DNA of 64,000 nt from Neopestalotiopsis rosae (taxonomy: Eukaryota > Ascomycota > Sordariomycetes > Amphisphaeriales > Sporocadaceae), in NCBI GenBank assembly GCA_023078685.1, contig JALGAS010000002.1:5208001-5272000 (forward strand), read 5' to 3'. Shown here piece by piece: positions 22,510 through 33,900 of this stretch. Numbering within the stretch: position 1 is the first letter of the stretch; each line of letters starts with the position of its first letter. The notes under the pieces were generated by a model that saw nothing but the letters and a program-made list of their open reading frames with translations, did no database searches and was not told where the DNA came from. The translations under genes were made by a program, and so were the position numbers.

Positions 22510-24153
22510 ATGGCAAGCTCTCCCTCGAGCTCTTCGGAGCTTCTTGGTATCTGGAACCAAACGTCGCCACGAATGTACACCTCGATGCTCCTCTGTTTCG
22601 GCATGGACCTTCGTTTCCGCGATTACGTTAGCCTCAAGGACCATCTCCAGTCGTCTCTCGACAAGCTTGCCGACAAGCTACCCGTTCTCACTGCCCACCT
22701 GTTTGCCGAGGACCACATGGGGGTCGCCCACCTCACTATTACCGAGGGCACAAAGATCCCGTTCACGATGGCCATGGACCATAACAACGAGTCGACAAAG
22801 TCTTATGATGAGATGAAGGAGGCAGGTTTCCCTCAGAGCCTCTTCACCCATGAGCGATTCCGTCACGACGCCAGACTCAACGACGAGGGAAAGCCCGTCA
22901 TGTTCATGGAGGGCATCATTGTCCGTGGCGGCTTGTTCCTCCATTGTGAATTCCATCACGCCATCTTTGATGGAAGACTCCAGCACGAAGTCCTCAAGAA
23001 CCTTGCTGCAATAACCCGCGGCGATCACGGCAGCGTCCTGCCTTCGAACCAGTCCGTCCGCTTCACTCCGAGTCCACTGATTCCCCTCGACCCGTCGCAC
23101 GCCCACTTTGACACCCTCTTGGAGCAGTGTCCCGAGTTTGGCAAGCTCGTCGACAAGTCGGGCCCCACTTTCCACTGCTATAACCACGACTTCACTTACC
23201 GCAACCTGGAGAATACGGGCAAGATCTTCACCATCACCCGCGCTCGCATGACCACGTTGCAGTACATGATCCAGAACCAGCTCGTCAAGAAGGGCCTCAT
23301 CGACAAGGACAAGAACCCTTCCACCTACAGCTGCCTGGCCGCCCTGACCTTCATGTGCGTCATCCGCGCCCGCGCCCTGGCCGAGCCCTTCAACAACCGC
23401 GGCGGCGGCCGCGACGACATTGCCGTCATGCACCACGCCGTCAACTGGCACGCCCGGGCCCTCAAGAAGTTCACCAAGAACTACTTTGGCTGCTCCACCC
23501 TGCCCGTCTTTACGCGCATCAGCATGGACTTTCTCAAGGAGAACAGCGGCGACCTCGACGCCCTGGCCATGATTGCCGACTTGGTCGCCCGGGACACTGC
23601 ACAGGTCAACGATGACTATGTGTACAAGCGATTGAACTTGTTTCGGTAAGTGATATTCCTATTTTCTCAGTTTCTTTCGCTCTCGCTCTTTTCCTATTTC
23701 CTCGGCATCGAAATCGAAAAAAAAAGGAAGTACCTGTAATCCATTTATCTCGATGATGTCTTTCGAGATATCCCTATTCCTGATCCATTTACTTCTCTCG
23801 ATCTTTGATATGCAAATGCTAACACGTACATCTTTCCCCCCAAAACCAGATCCTCCCCCGACCCCCGCATGATCGGCGTCAACTACGACCACCGATCTCC
23901 CAACCACCTGGCCTTCAACACCTGGCGCCACTTTGGCGGCGGCGAGGACTGGGAGCTGCCCGGCGTCGTCGGCAGCAAGCCCGACGCCGTGCGCCGCGCC
24001 CTGCCCGGCTGGAACAACCACAACTGCCTCATCCTCCCGCAGACGCCGTCCAACAACGGCGACCAGCAGCTCCTTGTGCAGCTGCCCAAGGACACCATGG
24101 AGGTTCTCTGCCAGGATCGCAACTGGTATGACTGGTTCGAGGTTATTGAGTGA
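22510..24153 (+). CDS. BAHD-type (transferase family) O-acyltransferase
   Basis: Two exons, 22510-23645 and 23850-24153, encoding 479 residues. The intron is 204 bp (GTAAGT...AACCAG, phase 2), long for this window. The start context gtcgccATGGCA is excellent. The fold is recognised from the pattern of fungal acyl-CoA-dependent transferases (trichothecene 3-O-acetyltransferase/BAHD superfamily). N-terminal beta-alpha elements begin near MYTSMLLCFGMDLRF, the catalytic motif HHAIFDG contains H150-x3-D154, and the C-terminal strand block DQQLLVQLPKDTMEVLCQD closes the fold. The position where plant BAHD enzymes carry DFGWG reads NTWRHFGGGEDWELPG, so that structural motif is not conserved, as in many fungal relatives. 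The expected reaction is transfer of an acyl group from acyl-CoA to a hydroxyl or amine of a small molecule; the acceptor is unknown. No polyketide synthase, NRPS or P450 gene lies next to it. Confidence 0.82.
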
Positions 24154-24560
24154 GTTTTCGAGGTGGTCAGTGGAGGATTTCCTTCGTCATCTCGGGATTT
24201 CTCCTATTGGTAAGGAAAAAGGAAAGGGACAGGTCTTTGGCTTTAGAGACCTCTTGTATAAACAAGGGGCGCGCATGGAAAAGATACCCAAAAGGACATT
24301 TCACTTAGGCGTTCACGGGAAAGGCGTTCATTCATAGAGAGATACATAGGGACTTTCCCCTGTATTACAGCAAGGGTAAATGAGGCATGAATTGACGATA
24401 CGGCAAACAATGTTCCTAATGTCGCGATGCGAATGACTGTCACCCGGCCATTTAGGGGTAGCCAATATCCAAAGCTTAGTCGGCCGCCATAACGTGAACT
24501 ATTCTTGACACGCAAACTGAGCTCTAGAACGAAAATGTACAATACGTCATGTTACGCTTT

Positions 24561-25985
24561 TTACTTGGTCACAGTATCAACAGACTCTGTCTCCTCAAGT
24601 TGCTTTTGACGACGCCACCAAGCATGGAGCCCCTGGACATCACACCAAGCAAACTCGGCAGGATCGTCAAACCACCATCTTGTCCCACCATGTTTGGATT
24701 TATCACTGGCATACTTCTTCAGGCTGCCGCCGTCGAAGCGGTGGTTCTTGACGCCCAGCAGCAAGACCACACTGCCGATGGCGGGCGCAAAGTCGGGAGC
24801 GTCCAGAAAGACGGTGAGATGGACCTGCTTGGGCGTCGAGGGGTGGGCGAGCCGGGCCACGCGCTGGCTGCTCTGGCTCTGGCCGCTCTGGCCAAAGGGC
24901 GGCAGGGTCGAGGCCTGGACGTCGGAGAGGGAGGCGACGACGGCGAGCACGTTGATGGACCAGTTCTGCTTGTACGGCAGGTTGGGGATGGCGCGCAGGG
25001 TCGTGAGCTTGAGTGGCTTGCGGGGATCCGTGCTGGACCACGGCAGCTGGTCCGGGTCGGCGGGCGGGACCAAGTAGTCGGACAGCAGCGAGGGGGAGGA
25101 AGAAGAAGAAGAAGCATTCGTGGCCATGGTGACCTCGGCTCGCCTTTGGGCCAATTTGTCCTGGGAAATATCCATGACCTCAAAAAAGTTGTCTTCTTCT
25201 TGGTCCTCCTTGGCTGCATCCACTCCTCCTTGCCCGAAAGAATCTACATCGGGTTGAGGTCGAGGATGGGTCAGGTCCTCTGTTTGCTTTATTTCTGGCT
25301 TAATCACATGCGCAGTCTCAACCTTTACCTCGTTGATACCGACATTCTCCTCCGCAGGCAGCACATGCTCAGGCTCAGTATCAGGGCCAACCGTGCGGGT
25401 TCCTTCAGCATCAAGCAGGGCCAGTAGCCGGTTGTTCCAGCCGACCGTGATCAGATTCGTCACGGCAAGATAGGCGGTGCCGGTAGCCGAGGAGCCTTCT
25501 TGGTAGTGGTCCATCATCACCATCTTGCCCTTGCCACCGTCACCGTCACCATTTTTGACACCTCCAGCACGCTCCAAGCTGAAGCTCTCCAGCGTGACAT
25601 AGGCACCCACGGCAACATCACCGCGATCGACATAACTGTGCATGTCACCGGCGAGCAGAGCCTGGACGCACAGCTCGCCGTCGCCGAGAAGCAGGCGCAC
25701 GCCGCGCCATCGGCCGTGATTCTTCTTCCTGTTGGGCTTGGACGAAGACTGGGAAGCAGACCCAGGCCCAGACCCAGACCCGGCAGCAGCAGCAGCAGCA
25801 GCACGAAAGACGTCGACGCCCTCGACCAGAAAGATGGAACCCGGGATGCAGTAGCGCGTCCGGAGAATGTCGGCGACCAGGGGCTTGGGGACAAACGGGT
25901 CCGGGGTCAGAAAGGTTATCTCGTCGGGGGTGGGTAGCGGCAGTTGTGCTGGTGCTCGCGGATTGGCAGGCCTTTTTGTGGACAT
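24561..25985 (-). CDS. OB-fold nucleic-acid-binding protein, RPA70N-like
   Basis: Single exon of 474 residues from the ATG at 25985; the frame is open upstream, but this ATG begins the more protein-like sequence MSTKRPANPRAPAQLPLPTP. Residues ~12-160 look like the N-terminal OB fold of replication protein A large subunit. GRWRGVRLLLGDGELCVQAL is followed by LAGDMHSYVDRGDVAVGAYV, TLESFSLER and YLAVTNLITVGW, matching the RPA70N rhythm of a nucleic-acid or protein-binding OB barrel. A linker rich in Glu/Asp follows. A second OB-like domain (residues ~315-460) begins LKLTTLRAIPNLPYKQNWSI and ends with the aromatic block GGTRWWFDDPAEFAWCDVQG. An Ala/Gly/Ser run interrupts the first domain (residues ~62-78). 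The gene is convergent with the acyltransferase, with 407 bp between the two stops. It is far shorter than canonical Rfa1 and lacks its zinc-ribbon domain, so it is a paralogue or a telomere/repair-type OB protein. Function is inference. Confidence 0.75.
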   Translation of the reverse strand: MSTKRPANPRAPAQLPLPTPDEITFLTPDPFVPKPLVADILRTRYCIPGSIFLVEGVDVFRAAAAAAAGSGSGPGSASQSSSKPNRKKNHGRWRGVRLLLGDGELCVQALLAGDMHSYVDRGDVAVGAYVTLESFSLERAGGVKNGDGDGGKGKMVMMDHYQEGSSATGTAYLAVTNLITVGWNNRLLALLDAEGTRTVGPDTEPEHVLPAEENVGINEVKVETAHVIKPEIKQTEDLTHPRPQPDVDSFGQGGVDAAKEDQEEDNFFEVMDISQDKLAQRRAEVTMATNASSSSSSPSLLSDYLVPPADPDQLPWSSTDPRKPLKLTTLRAIPNLPYKQNWSINVLAVVASLSDVQASTLPPFGQSGQSQSSQRVARLAHPSTPKQVHLTVFLDAPDFAPAIGSVVLLLGVKNHRFDGGSLKKYASDKSKHGGTRWWFDDPAEFAWCDVQGLHAWWRRQKQLEETESVDTVTK

Positions 25986-28900
25986 GAGAGGTGCTTTCCT
26001 CCTGCGACAATCATGGTATTCTTGCCCACTTTCACCAATTCTTAATTTTATTCTCAACTGCCGTGGGACGTGAATTGTAGACGATTCCTTATGAAATGCA
26101 AGAATTTTGCATGGATATGTCGTTTCATTCAAATGTGAGAAGTCGGTTGGATGTTACCTGCTGCCACGTTTTGTGCTGATCAGAGAGAGCTGGAACTAAG
26201 CAACCCAGGTGTCGAATCGCGTCGCAAGTCGCGTCTCGTTTTGGCCCCAATTAGCGGGACACCCAATTCAAGTAATTACATGTTTTGCACCCTTCTGCGC
26301 TTACAGACCTTTGTCTTTACATGACAGACCTTTATGCAACAGCGGGAGTTCTTTGACAAAGCATCATTTGGGGTTGAATTGTTCTCTGCTCTCTACTCGA
26401 TCAATTCTTTTGTCATATTTGATCTGTCCAAAACGTGAAGAAGTTGATGCGCAGCTATTTTGTAAGGATGAATACAGCCGCCCACACATGGAGAATCATA
26501 TGACAAGATTTGTTGTGTACTGCTTTTTTTAAATCGTAATTTGCAGCCTCACTTCCCATATAAGCCAAAGACTACTCAAGTAATAGAACTATATTGGCGT
26601 ACCAGGATATGTACAACCTTGCCGAGCTGCGTCTAGTCTTTACCTGCAGGTTTGATTCCAGAAACAACATGAACGACACTAGCAACAATCGATCATCATG
26701 ATTTTGCTTTGCAGAGATCGGTTCAATATGGGTTTCTTCGCCGAGGTGCTTGCACCTTGCTTCTTCCCAGTCGGTGAGCGCTAGGTAGTGGCAAGCGGCC
26801 GACAGTCAAGATGAAAAGATAGAACTACTAGAAGTATCATTCTGGAACAGCATGCTCAGAAGCAATGAGGAAGCCATTCAGGCCAAGAGGAAACTCATAC
26901 CGAGGACGAATTAGTCAAGAGACGAAACAACAACGTCTGCTTTTCTTTCAGAACTGCCTCTCCTTGGCATACTTTACTCTCGACGAAACCGACCCACTCC
27001 CCTCCCGAGAGTATACTGTCGAGATCGACTGAGATGACCGTTTTAGTGCTTTTCTTCTTTGATGCACTGCGGCAGTATAGTGGCAGACTTGCCCGCTTAC
27101 TTATCGATATCCTTCAGCATCGAAGGAATAAGACACGATATGCAATATGGTCACGCATGGCCCTCGAGGGCACTCTCTTCAAAAGGTAGACTGTCTGACC
27201 AATCAACGGAGTTCGCACAACTTGATTAAAAGATGCCCTGGTGATACCTCTGTGATGTGACTGTGTTCAAGAAGAAAGGAGTACATATGTGATGCGATTC
27301 GCTCTTGGATCTTGCACTGCCGCTCTTGGCCCGATATGTTCAAAAAGAAGCATCATCTTGCAGCACCCATCGTTCTTCTTTGGGTTGGTTCATCAAAGGG
27401 CAATGACCGCGTGAACGCGCGCAGGGCGAGCCGCAGCAGAAACAATCCATATATTCAATCTACCCACTCGGCCCGGCCCATCACAGGATAAAAGCAAATC
27501 ATCAACAGGACACTCTGATCCGTCCCCCGTACTACACCGCCGACCGCGGCTTTCGACGGGTATGTGGCCCCTAATCCTTGGCGGGCGAGATAATTGCCAG
27601 GTCAGCATCCTTTTTTTCCTTTGTACGACCTTGGTCTCAGTCTTGCTCTCTCTCTCTCTCTCTCAGCCCACCATCATATCCCTGCCTTTCAGCCCAGTAA
27701 AACTGGCTTTTTTTTTTTTTTTTTTTTTTTTTTTGTTCTGGCTAGACATGTCGTATACAAGGGACACCAGACATGACCTTGGTAAGACATACCTATAAAT
27801 AAGTAAACCATCTCGACGTATGCCAAGCCCCAGGACAGATCACGCAAAAGGTTGGGGGGGCATGGATTTTAGAGGGGGGGAAAACATCCATACAGTAGTT
27901 TGGGGGCTTTGGCTTTTCTTGGAGGGTGGGGGGAAAAGCTTTTTGGGATCGAGAGGGATGGCAGATGGTCGCAATGACAAGAGAATGGCGTAAGACTTGA
28001 CTTTTCCTCCTCTGCTTCCTCTGCTTCCTATGCTTGCTGGCTTGCTGGCTTGCTAAAAACCCGCATAAGCCGCGAGGCAGTACACACACAGTATGCAGCT
28101 AAGTAGAGCAGAGAATCTCAAGTGCCGCTTAACCTGCGCTTCGCTCTGAATACGAATTCTCTGCCGCCGCTATCACAATGGCTAGCTTTGCCCTGCATTA
28201 TCTATGGTGGTTGGGGGCACATTTCTTCTTCATCTTTAGTCTAGACTGAGCCAGCAAGCGGACTAATCCAGCGCTTTCAATGTTGACCGGCCAATTCTTT
28301 TTAGAATTCCAGTCGCATTGGACAGGAGCAGGACATTTGGCCAGGTCAAAACATGCGCGGCAGCCGCAACTGGACATGATCTGGCCCCATGGTTTCAAGC
28401 CATCGCAGCCACTAGATCGGCGGCCCGACAATATGCACGTCACTCTGGGCGCGCTTCCGGCGTCTGTCATTGTTGTTGTATGTACTCAGCTCGTAGTAAA
28501 AGAAACGTTGCTTGTGTGCAATTGATTGCAAACCAAAACAGTTTTTAGAAATGAGAGGAATTCAGCATCCTTGACAAATAGTCAGTTCTTGAGACAGGAG
28601 AGACAAGATTGAAGACTTGGTGTTTGTTTTCATGTGTTTTTATTTGACATGCTTAATCTATGTACAACGATAGATCCCTGAAGCTGGCTGTGTCTCGCTC
28701 CGTCTCGAGCACTTCGATGCCGGAGCGCGCCTGTCCTCAGTTTACCGGTGGACGTTTCAATCCCAACAATCATAATTCAATGGCTTTCTGCCCTCCAGCA
28801 ATGGTGGAGGGTTTTGTTTCCCTAAACGTGTCCAAATGCATTTGTACAAGTTCCGTGTCCAAAGCCCAAAACGTAATCTATGCAAAACATGGTATCCGCC

Positions 28901-29300
28901 TCCAAAAGGTCTATCGTATACAACAACAAAGACGTATCGAAATGAACAGAGCTGGCAAAGCACATGTTGTCTTGTTGACAAGATGGTGCTTCCTCTACGT
29001 CGATGCTCCTGTGCGTGTGTGTGTGTGCCTGTGGCCGCCAATCAAAATGCTGTGTCGTGTGTCGCCACCACCGCTGAACTCCGGACTCGCCGTTCGATTG
29101 TTAAAAATGTAATGAAAAGTGTGATCGCGATATATGCGAGTTCGAAATGTGTTGTTTGTTTTGTGTGCTATTTGCTAATGAGCGGCTGGGGTCGATATTA
29201 ACTTTTCGTCGCTGGGGTATCCGTCATAACCGGATACCCTCCAGCCGTGTCGAATTTGGGGTCGAGAAATTTCCGAATATGATATCTCGGCATGGACCAT
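25986..29300. other. gene-poor spacer with CT and poly-T tracts
   Basis: 3.3 kb without a supported gene. It contains a CT microsatellite (about 27646-27664) directly followed by a T27 run (27708-27734). GT-rich sequence lies near 29013-29026. The short open frames are on both strands and lack features. The right end (about 29100-29300) is probably the 3' untranslated region of the glycosyltransferase gene, and the left end the promoter of the OB-fold gene. Confidence 0.5.
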
Positions 29301-30947
29301 TTACGGGATCCAGACAAGCTCAATGATACCGTCCTTCTTGTTCATTGGCTGCTCGTTGCGGTCAACCCATCTCCAGTCATCACCCTTGCGGACATAGATC
29401 TGGCTGACGGTGTTGTCGGCGTTGACGCGAGCCTCTTGCAGGTCCCAACTGATCTTGCGGCCAGTCTTGAGCAGGGAGGGGCGCTGCGGGTCAAAGACGT
29501 AGTCCAGGTTCCAGCCCTTGTCCTGAGGAGCAGCAGCAAATGTGCGTTCCATCTGTGCCAGGTTGAAGTTGACGCCCTCGGGGTACTGGACGACACTGAA
29601 GCTGGTCGAGATGATGAAGTCGTCGGATGTCTGGAAGCGCTGAAGCGTGCAGTCCTCTCCACAGATGTGCGCAATCTTGGTGTATTGCCAAGGCAGGGCG
29701 GAGTGCCAGCCGCCGCCCTTGAAGTGGTGCAGAGAGATGGGCTTGATACCGGACTCGTAGAAACCAGACGGGTCGCCGTAGAGATCAAGCTGGTAAAGAC
29801 CTCTCATGACCGACAGGCGCACGTCAGTGTTCTCGTAAATGCACTTTCTCAGCAGAATATCACCCTGAGGACCCCAACCAGAGTTGGCCTCGCGAATCTT
29901 CTCGTCGGTCTTGCAAGTGTCGTAGTCGTTGGTGATCTGCGCAGCAAGAGGCACCGACAGGAAGACACCAGCACCGCCAAAAGCCTGAGAGCCGTGTCGG
30001 TCCACGTTGTTAACATCCTCCGAGAGAGTTCCAATGTAGAGCATTTCGGAAGGATCGTACTGCTCGAACTTCTTGGTCAGGGCGTGTACGCTGGGGAAGA
30101 ATGTATCGTCATCGCAAGACACGAGCCACTTCTTGTAGGGGCGCTCGGGGTGGTTGTAGAGCGTTGGCACGAGAGTCAGGTAGCGGACAGCCATTTCCAT
30201 GCGCGAGTCGGAGTGGTAGACATCGACGTCGATTCCGCGCTGGTCAAGAGTGCTCTTGGCCTCGAGAATCTGGTCCTCCTCAGCGTCCAGCAGCAGAAGA
30301 ATCAGCTTGCCACCGTTGGAGTTGCCCTTGCCGTCGGTCAACCAGTAAGTCCACTCGTCAACCGGGCTCGTCTTGGTCGAGTTGAATCTCTTGAAAGTGG
30401 TGGAAACACCGAACATGAAGTCGGAGAGGTTGCCAGTAGCGGGGAAGGGAGACTGCGAGACAGGAACCTGCAGAGGCTCCAGGCAGGTCTGCTGAGTGTA
30501 GCTGCTAGCGTAGTTGGTGTTGATGGGCTTGGCGCCCTGGGGCAGAAACTCCTGGTTGAGCTTCGTGATGGACTTGCGGGCAATCGGCTCGCGGTTGATC
30601 TTGACGTAGCGTTTGAGGTACTCGAAACCGTCTTGCAGGTCGTAGGTCTGCTTGAGCTCGCTCATGTAGTCAGGGTTAACGTTGCAGTCCATGACATGGT
30701 CAGAGACAGGGACGACATCAGCCTCGCTGGCGACGGGAGCGTCGCCGCTGATAGGTTGTTGGTAGGTGGATCCCTTTGTCTTGGGCGTCGCCGCCTTGAT
30801 TATTTGTGTCGTAACATCGTCGAGGCGATCAGATCTGAAGGTCAATCCGAGGAAGACAATCAAAGCGACAGCGAGGAGAACACATCTGGAGAAGGGATTT
30901 CTCAGAGTGAAAAACCGCTGGTGTGGTGCAGGCATTTTCGCGCCCAT
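29301..30947 (-). CDS. type II membrane glycosyltransferase, GT31/Fringe-like
   Basis: Single exon of 548 residues. A short basic N-terminus (MGAKMPAPHQRFFTLRNPFS) is followed by one hydrophobic span at residues ~20-38 (RCVLLAVALIVFLGLTF) and a long lumenal domain, the topology of Golgi glycosyltransferases. The catalytic region carries KKWLVSCDDDTFFPSVHALT (residues ~257-276), whose DDD is the metal/nucleotide-sugar site of GT31/Fringe-type enzymes. Next comes HGSQAFGGAGVFLSVPLAAQ, a GAGxxLS acceptor-loop signature, and then CKTDEKIREANSGWGPQGDI with the D-x-x-L element expected after it. Cys residues in the C-terminal part (HICGEDCTLQRF) probably form a disulfide. Two start ATGs lie four codons apart (30947 and 30935). 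The protein probably adds a sugar to secreted glycoproteins or glycolipids; donor and acceptor are unknown. Confidence 0.87.
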   Translation of the reverse strand: MGAKMPAPHQRFFTLRNPFSRCVLLAVALIVFLGLTFRSDRLDDVTTQIIKAATPKTKGSTYQQPISGDAPVASEADVVPVSDHVMDCNVNPDYMSELKQTYDLQDGFEYLKRYVKINREPIARKSITKLNQEFLPQGAKPINTNYASSYTQQTCLEPLQVPVSQSPFPATGNLSDFMFGVSTTFKRFNSTKTSPVDEWTYWLTDGKGNSNGGKLILLLLDAEEDQILEAKSTLDQRGIDVDVYHSDSRMEMAVRYLTLVPTLYNHPERPYKKWLVSCDDDTFFPSVHALTKKFEQYDPSEMLYIGTLSEDVNNVDRHGSQAFGGAGVFLSVPLAAQITNDYDTCKTDEKIREANSGWGPQGDILLRKCIYENTDVRLSVMRGLYQLDLYGDPSGFYESGIKPISLHHFKGGGWHSALPWQYTKIAHICGEDCTLQRFQTSDDFIISTSFSVVQYPEGVNFNLAQMERTFAAAPQDKGWNLDYVFDPQRPSLLKTGRKISWDLQEARVNADNTVSQIYVRKGDDWRWVDRNEQPMNKKDGIIELVWIP

Positions 30948-33900
30948 CGTACTTCTTCCCTAAAACCTCGCTCAATGTATGTAGAATAGACTTGAGGTCG
31001 GACAAAGGCCAGAGGGGCCGATGGAGAAGATAATATGCTCGAGGCAAGAACCGTAAAAGTAAAGGTTCTGCCTTTGTTCCTCCGTGGATTGGAAAAAGCG
31101 AGAGTGAGATAACGTAACAATGATGTGTTATCCGGATTACAATACAATGGAGGAGTAGGAGGGAGGATTTCGTATATCCTTGGCACAAGTGCAAATTCCT
31201 TCTCAACTCGCAGGATGTCTGTTCGGCCGACTGCTAATGGGGGAGGAGCGTGCTGTTGTTGGACAAACACAGGCAGGCACAGGGGTAGTAAATCGGTGAT
31301 TGTTGTTGTTGCTCAGCAGCTGGAAGGGTCCGTTTTGCCCAGGTTCTAAGGTGTAACGAACGAAGACCGCAAACCTCAACAAGAGGAAGGCGAGACAAGA
31401 GGGCCCAGGTTGGATGGGTTGAAAAAAACACACAAGCTAAACCCTCTGACGAAAGGTGTAGCAGGACTGCAGTGACTGCCAGGAAAGAAAATTGGAAAAC
31501 GAAAAAAAGAGGGCGAGACGGAACGAGCGAGATCAGAAGGTGGGAGGACGTGGGTAGATGAAGGGTTTGGACGACCGAACTGGGTACTTTCTAGCTTGGC
31601 ATGGGAGAAGGGGAGGGACTGGAGTCCAGAGGCGCAAAGGGGAGAACAAGGGGAACGGGACTGATTGACTGGACTGGACACCCACTGTGCAAAGCTCAGG
31701 TACCTAGCCAGTGTACGTACAGGCACACCCGTCGACACCACACACACCTAACTGGACCTCGTCCTTCACACACTTGTTGAAGAGACTGGCGGGTGCTACG
31801 CTGCAGCAAAAGGTACAGGGTGTACTAGGCGAAATGGGCGAATGCAACGGGCCATGGGTGCCCTAATGCGATGTTCGGTAGGGGGAATTAGATTGGGCCT
31901 GTAGGGGAGGGTGGGGCCTTTTCGACTCCGCTAGGCCGCTAGGCAATGCTAGGCCCGTCGACGATTTCTGGAAAAGGGGATGCCGCCAACCACCTTTGAT
32001 TTTTTTTTATTTTGCTGCCCATTGAGGTTGCCCACTTGCAGGCCGCGGTTTCGTGCTTGGCACTGCTGCCGCCAATAATTGAGCCGGCTGGCCTTGAATC
32101 GGCTTTCGATCGTCTTGATGATGGGAAAGGGAATTGGATGCTATGCCGCCACTGGTTCTTCATCGCAGCTTGTAGGCAAACCTTGAACTGGTGGCTCTCC
32201 CTGCCATAGGTGGTTAGGCCTGGTCATGAGGATTGATAGGTACCTTGACCTGGTTCTACAGCGATAGCACATCCAGTCCCGTGAGTAAAACATTGAAGGT
32301 AGGGCGCGTACGGTACCTCCCTAGACTGCCTGTACTCGAACAAAGATTCAGTTGATCCTCAAGGCTTCTAGTGCTTCTCCGACTGAACATTGACATTACT
32401 GAGCCTCGAGGTGATGACTCGTGGGGCTGCTGAACTACACCTGCAGCACCAAAAAAGAGAGTTGCCCGCGTGAGACTGACTTGAGTGCACTGCCTTGCTG
32501 CCCTGAGGGGGTCTTGCCCCTCGACAATTGATTGGCGATGGAGCTCTATAGATGTCGTAGCCGATTGCGTATACTGGTTTGACATCCTCAACGCAAGTGA
32601 TCTATGTCAGGTAGATCTGATCATCCGTCTTACTCACCCTACCTATGAGCTACCAGCTACATAGACTACCCGAATGAACAGATGAACCAACCCGTGGTCC
32701 ACAGATGCCGACATTTGAGTCGACCCGGATCGACCCCCCCTCCCCAGGTCTTGAAAGCTTGTTATGTCTGTGGGATTGTGTAAACGAAACGGCGGTTGTC
32801 CTCGAGCCTGGGACGTGGGCCATAAGCTTATTGGGTTTGTGCCAGATACACGATGGACTCTATTTCACCTTTGGTGGCACACGTCACCACATGAGTTGCT
32901 GCAGTGGCTGGACGCTTCTCCGAATTACACCTTAAAAGATGGGCAGAGGAAAAACGAAAACCTGAATAGCAAGATACTATATGCTCTGACTACACTACAG
33001 CATGCGTGCCATACGAACCCACATTTGTGGCCGCAGATGCTCAGATGCTCTCGTACAGTATGGGGCAGGTGCACAGTAGGTAGCCAAGTATGGAGCCATG
33101 TACGCGTGCAGGCGAGCGGCGAAATTCAACGCCACTGCTCGTGTTTATTCTCGACGCTTCATAGACGAAGCAGTATTACCACCGGAACCAGGGTGCAAGA
33201 AAAGAAAATCAATTATAGTCCCCTGTCTGGAGGCATGAATGCAACCTCACCTCGCCTTGTGGGCACACTGGGCACCTGGCACATACATTTATTGAGCTAC
33301 ATGGCAGCGCCGGGCATAAGACAGGCAGCCCAGCGCTTCGTGCCGTGAGGTAATGTGGTAGCCCGTATCATTAAAGAAGCATTTCTAGGGAAGGCTAATG
33401 GACTCATGCGATCGCCTAAATAACCTGCGAACCTGCATACTCTACCTCTACACTATCTCTTGTTTGAACAGGGCTCGGATCGTAGGCAAAGGGGTCCCTG
33501 TTCATACATGCAGATTGCTAATTATCTAAGAAATACCTACCCGTAGCTACCTAGTCGGCTCCCTTTGCCATGGTCGGCAGTGCTGAGTAGACAAGGTAGA
33601 CGTTGTTGCAGTTTATAGCGTGGCAAGAAACTAAAGATTCCGATGCCAAGCCGGAAAAGCAGAGAGGTGACCATATGATTGGCACCGGGACGAGGGTTCC
33701 AATTTTCATTCCATTGGTAAAAGAAAATGGACGACAATTTTTTTATCCATTTAACATCGAACGAGTTAAGATCGAGCGCAGCCAGATTAGAAACAGCTAG
33801 ACATTTTGGCTACGCGTCACAAACCTTGGATGCTGTTGTATGTCTGGTTCGACTATTCTAGAGGCTTTGCCAAGATAGGCAATGTAGTTTAGCCTGTGGC

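Noticed and set aside
29292..30989. 565-codon plus-strand frame
   Set aside because: It is the antisense shadow of the glycosyltransferase gene. The minus strand has membrane-anchor and DDD motifs, while the plus strand reads as repetitive Val/Leu/Gly.
32764..33348. 194-codon plus-strand frame in the gene-poor region
   Set aside because: No recognisable domain, high Trp/His/Cys scatter typical of non-coding frames, and no splice or promoter context.
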